Source of the DNA: Rhinopomastus cyanomelas
Lineage: Eukaryota; Chordata; Aves; Bucerotiformes; Rhinopomastidae
Direction of reading: 5' to 3'
Length of the DNA: 64,000 nt
NCBI GenBank assembly: GCA_013400115.1
Contig: VXBP01008584.1
Coordinates: 564,267 to 628,266 of the forward strand
The position numbers were made by a program, and so were the translations under genes. Within the stretch, counting starts at the first letter, position 1. Every line of letters starts with the position of its first letter. Shown here one piece after another: positions 24,801-36,800 of this stretch. The notes under the pieces were generated by a model. The model was not told the origin of the DNA and ran no database searches. It saw only the letters and a program-made list of their open reading frames with translations.

Positions 24801-27800
24801 TAAGATTTGAATTATCTGAATACGAAGCTGCACTTTTATCAGCATTCAAAACTGTGTTTGCCTAAATTGTTTGAACATCTTATTCTCTATTAATTGACAC
24901 TACTGTCAGGTCACTAACATGCTTGTGTAAGCCAATGCTTTATGCCAAAGTTCTATAGTTCAGCCAGTCCCTTTCTAGAGCAGTAATATTACACTATTAG
25001 CCTGTAATTTTCAGTTTGTTGTTGCCCTTGGAGTAGCACCTGATTATTCTAAACTTCTTTGGAATCTTGCATTGTTTTTTGGTTAAAAAGAGTTTAAAGG
25101 AAAATGCACTTTCTCTCTGTGATTTGTTTAAGCATCATTATAAAATTCATAGTGGATCACAGGAGACCCCTTGTGTATTGCTTAGTGATTCCTCCTCCAA
25201 AAATCAAACTGTGCAAGTAAATTCCACAATCAGCACAAACGGACTTTGACCTATTTTAAGTAGTCTGCATCTGGTTATTTTTAAAAGTATATTGTAAAAA
25301 GGAAACCATGTTGAGTCATGCTCTAAGTACATTTCTCATCAACTTGCGCTGCCAGCCTCTGTGTTTAGTGGGCAGTTGATGTGTAAGATTTTTTTAATAC
25401 AGAGTGAATTTTAATTTGGTGTAGATAAGAATGCAAGTTCAGGATTAGATTGTTAAAAAACACTTGTAGAAAACTGGTTTGACAGTAGTTTGTTTCTGTT
25501 CCCAGGAGCGCTGGTCTTCTGGTGAATTGACGAAATCTGAGAAGACAGCTTTTTAAAGCACATGATCGTTTCTGTGGTAGTTGGGAGCATTTTTATGGTG
25601 TTAATGTGGTAGCATTAACATCCTGAATTCTTAAGGTTTCATCTTCTGACTCGATGAGACACAAGTTTGAAAGTAAAACGTAGAAACAAAGAGCCTGACT
25701 CAGAAATTGCTGCACTTAACCTTGTGCTTTTCATGAACCTGCAAACATTTAGATTCACGTGTGTCTCCACACAAATTGAGAAGATATCAGAAAAACCAGG
25801 TACTGAAGTTTGTATAGCAGATACTTGTTTCCGGTTTCTTTATTCAACAACAAGCACAGAAGCCTTTCAGTCCTGAAGTGATCTTTTCACTCTTTATGTA
25901 GAATCACTTTTTATAGAATATCCTATAAAGCAAATTACAAAAAACCTTTAAAGCCTCCGCCACCAAAGCAAGCTAAAACCACAGCTGATTTATAGCAGTT
26001 CAGCAGATCACTTGAACAGAATGGGTAACTCCTGGTGTATTTGCTCTTGAGGCCTTTGTGACAAACAGAGCAGATCTTATGGCAATCATTTAATTACAGG
26101 TCCAGTTAATTATTGTGGTGTATTGTGACTCATTTAAAAATAAACTCTCAAAATATTTCTCTTGACTCCAGTTAGTCTGGCCTAGTATATTGATACGCTG
26201 AGTCTGGCTTCAAATTTAACAAGTTGATACCAGAGTAGCGTTTAGTAATGTCAGGTATCTGTGCAGAGCAGTCGTGAAATCAAATCAGTGCTTTGCTCAG
26301 AGTCTGAAGCAGCAAAAGGTCTATGCATTCTTCTCCTACATGCCTAGCTACTAGCCTTCACCCTCCTCGTATCAGTTTTCCTGCCTTCTATAATCATCAG
26401 CTTGTTAAAGGCTGACTTTAAATTTTAAAAAAAAGACACATCAAACCACCATTTCTGTTACATCTGGCCTTGGCTGAAAAATGTGGAGTGGTGACGGCCC
26501 ACGTACTGCTTGTGGTCTTCTCGAGAAACATACCGAATGGGTTCTGCGATAGATGGTGGAGTTTCATTTGTATGAGGCAGGAGGAAGAGGTATGATTGCA
26601 GCTTTGAAGATTATCTTTGACATCGTATTTCTGTTTTTAATGTTCTTTCAGTGCATCTCTCATAGGAGGGCAGAAATGAATCTGTAACTAAAGCACTTTG
26701 CCATCACAGATGGGAAATGCGGGATTGAGTAAGGCAACAGTTACGTATCATTTTACTTGTGTAAGCTTTAAGAGGTACAGAGCAAGGCAGAAGCAGTGAC
26801 TGCAGTTCCACTGCTTCTAGACCATAAACAAGCTACAAAAGAAAAAGGCAAAACTGTTAACATTATCCTTGTGTAAAGGATTATGCTGACATCTCTGACA
26901 TTAGCCATTCCCTCTCCAGCACCATCACTGCTGGTTAGATAATGTGAGTATCATAAATGCACTTACAGTTCTGTTTCAGAACTTGCATCTCTTGAAAGGA
27001 AATTCTTACACCGTTAACAGAATCATTATGCTGTTTCCTTTTAGTTCAGAAGTAACTTTGAGTTTTGTCTCCAGTAAATGAAATGCGTGTTCTGAAACAG
27101 AAACCTTCAGAGGTGGTGTAAAGTTACCACAACATTTTTCTTCTTTCAAGTTCATGTGAAGATGGTGTTTGAAACAAACTCTGGAGCTTTTTTACCATCA
27201 ATTTTGGGAACTCTGCCTTTTTATATTTGTAAGAGTATTGAGAAGCTATTTGCAGCTTCAAGTACAACACTGCAATTTTTGGGCCTGTGTGTGAGGGGAC
27301 TGTCTCTCTTCACTAACTTCCCAGCTGATGTGAACAAGCTGAGAGGACTAGAACGTGTGCCTGGAAGATCCCAATTACCTTCATAAATGTTGCACTACAA
27401 GTTAGCACTGAATAGTCTGAAGAAGCCCTCTCTTTCATCCTCTTCAAGTATAGGACTTCTGTCTTAGCAAAAGTCCTTCACAGAAGATAGCGATCTGTTC
27501 AAAGAGAAGGGGAAGACAACTGCAGCCTTTCCACACATCTTCATCTTTGTTCATTAAACAAAGGGGCTGCTCTTGCATTGGTGTCCCAAATTTGTGCAAG
27601 GAAGTGCAGTGGAAAAGGGGCAAGTAAAGAAGATTACAGGGGCAGTATAGAATCATAAAGATTAGAAGAGAAGAGGGAGCCAACTTGACCTCACTCCATC
27701 CAACGCAACTGGGCTTGGCCATGCAGGTTTTCACTTGGTAAGCCCTGAGCCACCACCTTGTTGAGAAGAAGGCTAGGACACTATCGGATGTTCTGTTGAA

Positions 27801-30800
27801 GTCTAGGTAAACAACATCCACAGCCTTCCCCTAATCCATTGGGTGGGTCACCTGGCCATAGAAGGAGATCAAGTTGGTTGAGCAAGACCTGCCCTTCATA
27901 AACCCTTAATCCCCTGACTGTCCTGCATTTGCTGTGTACGTGAGCTTGGAATGAGCTGCTTCTTAGTCTTCCCCAGTACCAAGGTCAGGCTGACCACAAG
28001 TAGAAATACAGGCTACTGCACCAGGCCTGGCAAAAAGTTCACATGGAGCAGAATTAGTAGCCATATACAATGTTTTTTGTGTACGAGGAGGAAGACTGAG
28101 CACTGCTTTCCTAAAAGGAGGTTTTGTCTTACAAACCAAACAAAGCAATGACATATGAAGGTGAGAGGCTGCTTAATGCAGGAGACTGAGCTTTTCAAAA
28201 TACAAGAATCCCAAGCAACAGTTGTGAAAAATCCTCTCAAGACTAAATGCAGAAGAAAGTTTCCTTCTTGATGGCAACTAATTAAAAGCTAAGAAACGAA
28301 TGTGAGAATTTAACTCTCAGCAGAAAATCTCATGGTGGTGATTGACTAGACAGTGGTATGGAAGAGTTTGAAGATCGGTGTTGTTTAACGCCAAGTACTG
28401 CACAAAGAGGAAAATCAGCTAATGATGTGTGGTAGTGGTGTCCAGTACTGGTCAGGAAATAGTTGATGTCATGGTGAATGGCTTGCTGAAAATGTCAGCT
28501 CCAGTCCTAATGGCAGTTGAAAGGCAAATGGAAGGTTAGGATTTATTAGGAAAGGAATAAACTAACAAAATTAAAAACACTATTATACAGTTATGCAAAT
28601 CTGCTTATGTGGATAGCGTGTGTGTTTCTGGCCATCCTGTTTTGGGAAGCATCTATAACAGACCTAGGAGAATACTGAGAAGGGTGTTGAGTTGGACGTA
28701 CTAGGTTGGCTAAGGGCTTTGGAAGGGAGGGGGGGAAATGTGGTATAAAGTGAGTTTCATAGAAGTGTGGTTCAAGGGAGGTGAATGCAAACGATGAATC
28801 TGTTCTAATAAACCATGTTCTCTTATGTATTGCTAACTACTGTTGCTAGTCGCCATGCATACCAAAAGTAGAAGTGAATTTCAAGAGGGTGTTAGATAAA
28901 TAGAGGAAAGGCCCATTCTCAATATGTATTTTAATGTCAAGATCATAAGTGCATTGCTCGTTAAACTATCTAATTACTCATTAGAATTTCTAATTACTCA
29001 TTAGAAAGTTGGGTATAGATCAGAGGAAATACCATTTGTAAATGGTGCTTTTATTTCCTTTAACATCTGCTCTCAGCCTTTAGTACAGAAAGGATACACA
29101 CAGTGTTAATCTGACTACTAGGCTCTTTGGTGCCTGCTTGGCCCTTGCAGCCACTTAGGATCAAATGGTAGAAATGTTCTTTCAAGTTGTCCCCTCACCC
29201 TGGGCTGAGAGTGTTCTGTGTGCCAGCATGTCTGTCGTATTCCAGAGGTGGATGGATTTCACAGATGGAGCAAGCAAGACTGATTGGCCACAGTCAAGAC
29301 TTTCACCCAATTGCCCCAAATTTACATTTCAAGTGAGCTTTCTTCCTCACATTCCATAACAAACAGGACATGCTGATTTGGGAATACAGCCAGCAAAACG
29401 CAGCACATTTCAGTGTCAGTTTATGAATCAGTAGTCCTCTTGTTTCAAAGGAGAGTATCACTTTTTTATCCCATTGTGGCAATTTACAGTAAACTGAAAA
29501 GTCTCCAGTTTTGTTTGAGACTTTGGACTACTTCTAGCTGTATCGACTGTAACATGAAGCAAACAATTTAAGGAGGACACCAAGTTCCTGGCTGAAAGGA
29601 CATACAAATCTGAATATGAGTCGTTGAAGTTGGAGCATATTGAAATGCAAATGGAACGCTCCAGCTATTCAGTCAGAGGAATGTGAGAAGAAACAGGGCT
29701 GAGTTGTTGAAGACCTAGGTGATTGCTCTGGCCATTGGTGATTTTCCTAGCATAAGAGAGAACCTCTACCAGTAGTGTGAGAACACAACCTCTTTTCAAA
29801 GAAAGACTTTCCCAATTTATTGTGAGTATTCCTCATTTTTAATAGAGCTTGTACCTTAGCCAGTTGTGGTAGTAATCCTTGTTTCTAGTAGGTTCGATTT
29901 TGGACAAATTTTTGGCTTATTAAAAAAAAAATCCAAAGTGCTTAACATCTGGCAAATTATAGGCCAATAAAACCCACACATGGCTATAATATGGGAGCTG
30001 TAATGTAACTAGTAATAAATGTTGAGCTTATCTGAACCAAATGGTAATACTGCTTTTGTTGTAGAAGTAATTGTCAGTGGAGTATTTGTGTTGTAGTTTC
30101 AGACTGGTTTCAAACAGAGAGGATTTATTAATTGAGCATAGCACAGCTTAAGGCAAACCAGTAAGTTTTGCTGTAGCCAGGTTGTCTGTCTGTGTTTTGA
30201 ACTGGCAGCAGCAGGGTTAGGCTTAGAGCTGGGCTTGGGGCTGCTGTTCAGATCAGCTAAGGGCTAATGCAGAGTCAGAGAGTGTCTAAACTGTGGTGTG
30301 GCTGGTAGCTGCTGCTGTCTGCATGCTGGTGCAAAGGCATGAGGAATTCTGGAATTAGTGTTGATGTTGAATTTGGATCAAAAAAGAACAGTAGGCTTAA
30401 GAATGCTTTTGAAAACTGCTGGACTGTGGAGCAGGCTGAGACCATTCAGCCTATATCCAGCCCAATGTCCATTCAACCTACATCCAGCCCTGTGTCATCA
30501 GATCCACGATGAAATGAACCAGTTAACCAATTAATGTGCTAGTGGGCTGAAACAAAAACTAAAACGAGGGGTACAAAAAAAACCACTTGTACGTGTGTGT
30601 TCACAGAGGTTTCTTATTTACTTGTGCAGCCTGGGCCAGTTGGTCAAGATTATCTTTTAGGGCTGGAAAGGCAGTTTCCAGGCTCAGTCTATGTTTCTGT
30701 GTGGCACTGAGCTGCATCTTATGAATCACAGAATGTTAGAGGTTGGAAGGGACCTCGAAAGATCATCTAAGTCCAACCCCCCCTGGAGTGTGACCGTGAT

Positions 30801-33800
30801 GCAGAGGTGCTTCAATTTCCAGTCTGCCTTTTGGAGGCAAATCATCTGTCCTTCTAAAAAACCAAAAATTATGAGTATTCTGCTTGTTCTTTCTCTGAGT
30901 AACAAAAATCTGACTCTGTGTTAGAGTCTTAGTGTTTGATAGGGTTTTGCATTTTTTGAGCATTTAACACTGTAGTTGGTGAACATAAAAGTGCATCTGG
31001 AAATGTTATTGCAAGAGTTTGCTCTTCAAGTCAAAGTTTGCAACAAAAACTTCCAGAAGTAGATGCAAAGATTTTGTATTTTTATATGACTGTGAAGTTA
31101 ACTGAGTTGATGTCAGGAATAGATTGTCAAAATAGCACCTGATTAAACACTTGATACTGTTTTCTGAACCTTTACTTTTTTTTTTGCATGTTGGCTGGTT
31201 TTACATAGAGGCCACATTTGGATTGGCTCTTGACTTTTCATAATATACTCCTGCTTTGTATGTGGCACATCTGTCCATAAAACAAAAGGAACTTGGATTC
31301 CTGATAAATAACATATAGATATTACTGACTTTGGACTTATTCTCCAAGTCATCTGTAAGTACTCATGTGGGTTTGCTCGTGTTGTGTGTAAGTCTGCTTT
31401 GGTTACATCAGGTGAATCCTTGTCTTCTTGTGACCTATGTGACAATGAGTTCTCACGTGCAAAAAACCCCAGCCATCTTAAATTGCTTTGCTAGTGAACT
31501 GTTTAGTTCTCAAAACAGCTAGCATTGAGTGCAGCAATCTATGAGTGTTGTCATAAAATTACTGTAGACTAAATATCACTCGGCCCTCACGAGGCTGCAC
31601 CTCAAATGCTGGGGGACAGTTTTGGGCACTGCAATATAGGAATGACTTCAGGGTGCTGGAGAGGGGGCAGAGAAGGGCTGCCTCATCAACTGGGCTGATT
31701 AGGGGTCTGGAGAACAGGTCTGCTGGGAAGAGGCTGATGGAGCTGGGGCTGTTCAGTGTGGAGAAGAGGAGGCTGAGGGGAAACCTCACTGCTCCCTACA
31801 ACTACCTGAAGGGAGGTTGTAGTGAGGTGGGTGTTAGCCTCTTCTCCCTGGTGACTAGCAATAATACAAGAGGAAAGTTGTGCCAGGGGAGGTTCAGCTT
31901 GGATTTTAGGAAAAGCTTCTTCCCAGAAAGAGGGGTGAAGCCTTGGAACAGGCTGCCCATGGAGGGGGTGGAAGCACTGTCCTTCGAAGGATTCAACGTG
32001 TTTTTAAGAAAGCAGTTTGAGATTCTGGTTCTGTATAGAAAACTATAAACTATAGCTGTAGAAACAGATGATACTTTAACTGTCATCTTTTCAGAGAAGC
32101 GCTTCTAAAAATACCTTTTGAAGTGACAGAGAATTAGAGAAAGCAAATTCAGTGTCATTCTGAATGCTTCCTATTGAACTGGTGAAGCTGCTGAGGCATG
32201 TTATGCTGGCACCTTGCTGCTGGAGCTGCCTGCAGCATGGAACGTCCTGCAGAAGCCCCAGAATAGCCATTGATCACACACAGAATGCGTTTTCTCTGTT
32301 TTGAAAATGCTGATAGGTACGTCAGTGTCACTGAGAGTTGATCGTAGAGGCCAACTAAGAAGAAGTACCTGTGTGGCATTTAAAAAAACCCAACCTCCAT
32401 CTACCTCTTGCTCAAGAATACAGGAGACTGAGTCTGCATTGAGTTCCGTGTAACAAAGTGTTTGTCACTCTGCAGAAAACACGACTCCTACAGTTCATGA
32501 ATTTGGTAAGGTCCTCACATTGTCATTTAATGTTGGTCGTTTTGAAACGATGATTTTGCTATGGTGGCAGTGTTTTCTAAAAATAAAAAAACCCCACTTT
32601 TCTCAATTTTGAATTCTAGAGACCCAGACCAACATTCAGCACAGCATGAAAAGAAAAAGACTTTGATGTTGCTAGTGTAGCTCAGGAAAGTTCTGGATGT
32701 TTTTTTCATTCTCATTGAGCTTGTAACTTGAGGTGTTTAAGCAAGAAGAATGTTGATTTTTTTTTTTAATAAGGGATCTATTGAGCTCTTGTTTTCTTAA
32801 GGAGCGATAGTCTGGGTCACTATTTTTTCAATTTGAATTGATCCTTTATATTCCTTCCAATGAAAGCTGTATGCTTTCTCGTTTGGCCACACAGCTGTAG
32901 AATTCTGTGTGAAGACTGACTTAAGTACAACCATCTGTCGGTGTAGCCAGAAAAAATGGCAATAAATGTAGGTTTTAATTCATGCACTAAAACCATCAGA
33001 AATCAGTCTCAGAAGTTGGTAGCCAAAATCCCTCTTCCTTAAACACCCTAGTCTTGCAAAAAGATTTTTTTCAAAAGGCACTGTGGTGAATACAGCAACT
33101 TAGCAAAGCGTTAAATGGAGTTAAATGTCTTCAAACCTGATAAATCACAGGTAATGCTCTCAGTCAGGCTCTTAAGTGTGTGACTCAGAGAAGCATTCTG
33201 ATGGGAATTGCAGAAAAGAAATCCAAACTCTTTACTGTTAAGGCTTATTAAGTTATATATTCATAAAATAGATGAAAATGAGCTTTGGACTGGATTACTT
33301 CCTTTTGGTGGTTTAGCTCTGTAAGCACTTGCTCTGGCATTGCACTAGAGCTTGTTCAATGTGTTGTGTACCTCAGCTCTGTCCTCAGATGTTTTTACCT
33401 TTCCAGAGACTAACCCAAGGAATCAGTAAAATAAAAGACCTCTTTGTCAGTGTACTGAGTCATTAATTGAGGTTCATGCACTTACAGCTTGGCAAGCAGA
33501 AAGTTAAAGCTCCCTGGCAGTTAAGAAATTAGAAGTTCAAGAACAACTGATCCACTTGTCCAGCCTGAAAAAAAAAAAAGGATCCCCGCTTTCATGAAGC
33601 AGAGATCCAAGCAGGTTCAGCTCTGTTGGTATTTGATTGTTCATGTGTGTGCTGTCTGTTTCAAAGCTGCCTTGGCACTTCGTTGAAGGCAATTAGTCAG
33701 CTTGTCATAGTGAGGCACATTGCTAAAGAGCATTCCGGCCATCTGATCTATGTGTTAGTTGTTTGGAGGTCAACAAAAATCTCCTCTGGAGCATTTTACT

Positions 33801-36800
33801 CTCTGGCTGGAGGAGCAAACACTGTTAAAGGCTGGTTATCAAGGCTAACTCTGCTAAAAATAGCAGAAGAGACAACACAATAATAAAGTGAATAACTGGA
33901 GCCTGCACTAAAATAGTGCTGGTAACAAACAAAATGTACTGAGGTTTTCTAAAATACAGCAGAGGTTTGTCCCACATTCCAGTAATTTCTTTGAAAAGCA
34001 TGTTTCAGTTGAAGATTGCCAAGAATGTTACGAGTACTGAGGCTTTTAGTGTGTCTAAGGTATGTGCCAAATACACCAATGTGTGTTGAATTTTATATAT
34101 AATCAAATTGTTTCCATTTTAGTTACATTATTAAATATATTCAATAATTTATATAAAAGATACCAAGGTATATTTTAAAAAGAACCTCATAGGCAAAATA
34201 GATTGTTTTCAGAATCTATAGTAACACAGGAATTTTTCTTTCAGTAGTTCAGGGAAGCTCTGGTCACTTCAGTATGAAAATTTGTTGAAGCTTTCTATCT
34301 GTGATGAGTGGATTTCTACATTTCACTCACAAGAGAAGTAACAATAACAGTGGTGTACCCAGGTGGCCAAGAAAGCCAATGGCAACCTGTCCTGTGTCAG
34401 AAATAGTGTTGGTAGTGGATTCAGAGAAGGCATTTTACCCCTGTACTCAGCGCTGGTGAGGCTGCATCTTGAGTACTGTATTCATTTTTAAGCCCCTCAA
34501 TCCAAGGGGGACATTGAGGTACTAGAGTGGGTCCAAAGGAGGACAACAAAGCTGGTGAGAGTCTGGGGAATAAGCCTTATGAGGACTGACTGAGAGAACA
34601 TGTGCTGTTCAGTCTACAGAAAAGGAAGCTGAGGGGAGAACTGATTGCTGTCTGCAGCTACCGGAGAGGATGTTGTGATAGGGTGGGGGTCATTCTGTTC
34701 AATCGAGTAACAAGTGATAAAACCAGAGGAAATGGCCTCAGGATGCACCAAGGGAAGTTTAGCTTGGACATTAGGAAAAATTTCTTTACTGAAAGGGTCA
34801 TCAGACATTGGAACAGCTTGCATGGGAAGGTGGTGGTGTCCCCATCCCTGGAGGTATTTAGGACTAATGTAGACATGGTGCTGAAGAGTGTGGTTTAGTT
34901 GAGGGCTTGTCACTGTTAAGCTAAATAATTGGACTCAATGATCTTAGAGGTCTTTTCCAATCTAGACAATTCTGTGATTCTCTAATACATGTACTGATAC
35001 AAAACAGTGATTTAACAAAATTTGACCACAAATGTGATATTTTAAACAAGATTTGATGGCAAGGTATACCAGATAATTTACTGGCTGTTACATCGTGTGT
35101 TGTAGTGTTATCCATTTCCCCTGAAACCATGTTGAGCAGGATGTAATCACCACGCCTAGAGGCATTGTTGTTGCGTCATTAGCTGTGGAGAACAGGAGGT
35201 AAGGGCCATGTTGATGGCGGGGTTTTTCACCTCTGCTACAAGTACGTTGTCAATTTACGTGCCGACAGCCATGGTAAGCAGTGTGGTGTTGCTGTGTGCT
35301 GTGTATCAACTTGTATGTTTTGGGTGCTTGGAGCTGGGTGTTCTGTTTCAACAGAGGCCAGACTTTTATGCACAATATAATCATAAGCAGTATTGAGGTT
35401 CAAGTTAGCAAAATCACAACTGGGTGAAGCATTAAGTTAAAAACTCCTGTTGCTGTCAGAGACTGTCCAAGAAGAGCTTCTCACCAATGGTGTTCACCAG
35501 TCCTTCTTCAGTCTTTCCAAGACACAGGTGTATCTTTTCTGTATCATGGTGAACACTGGTTACAGTTTAGCCTCCAGTTGTTTCAGAGGCTTGAATCAAC
35601 ATGTAATTAATGGTAATCATTAATAAGACAGCGTATGAGTAGGTAAAAGCCATATCCCATGGTTTTGGTAAAGTTACAAACACAAAATTTGAGTGGTTAC
35701 TTAAATGTGTGGTAATACTATCTACAGATACAAAATCACCAAGGGTTCTTGTGCAAGCACATCCTTAACTGTACTTGTATATATCAGTATCAGGAAACTC
35801 ATGGGGATGGATTTCCAAGTGACAAATAATTGGTTTGGTGTCAAGGCAAATGCCTTGTGCTTTGATGGTATTATTCTCACAGATAAATCCGTGTTGTTCC
35901 TGTACAACACAAGTGTTAACGTCAACAGTTTGCCATTTGTTTCCATTTGGTTGAGCCTATAATCCCATGAGTATTGTCAGTGTGAGCCTGGGACTGTGTC
36001 CACTCTGGGATTCTTCTGAGCACAAGTTAAGAGCAGCAGCATTGTCAGAGTTTGGAGAAGCAATGTGAATATAGCATTTCCATCTCCCATCCTGCAGAGT
36101 GCTGAAAGAGGAAAAACTGAGCTTGTTTTGGTGGTCAGAGTGTGAATTGGTTAACCCATTAAAAAGAAGGAAAGAATCCATCATGTGCTAATTCTAATTA
36201 AATAGAATTCTATGTTTTGCGTGGCTACTATCAGTATCTTCCCATGAGCTTTTGTCAAGGTCATAGGCACAGCACCAGTGGATGGCAGGTTGGTCGTTGT
36301 AGGTTGTCCTGGCTGTAGTGTTGTTGGACACTCTTGTTTTCCAGTCTGTGGGACACTGAGACACTAAGCTCAGTTTTCACAAAGAGTGCTCTGCTTATGG
36401 GACTTCCAGTAGGCCCATATGGATTATCTTACTGATGAATTGCTTTGGAAGGTTGTGGATCCCACTGAGTATCTTGTGGGTTGAGGTTCTTGTTAAACAA
36501 GCCATGTATCTTTCTGCCATCCCGTTTGGTTGATGGTAGTATGGGGTGTGGAATACCCATTCAATTCCCTCTTGTTTTGCCCAAGCTTGCACTTGTTTAC
36601 AAGGAAAATGTCAGCCATTGTCAGTCCAGCTAACATCAGGAGTAGGTAGATCTGAGAACCCTCACACTGTGTTTGACCCACTGGCTTTCTGACGTTGAGT
36701 AGCTGTAGCCAAGCCAGAGACTACTTCCACTGCACTAAGAATATATTAATATCCTGCAGAGGATTGGAATGGTCCAATAGAATCAATTTGCCACATGAAC

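Noticed and set aside
29885..29905. GGTTCGATTT resembling a tRNA B box
   Set aside because: No A box at the right distance and no cloverleaf folding around it.
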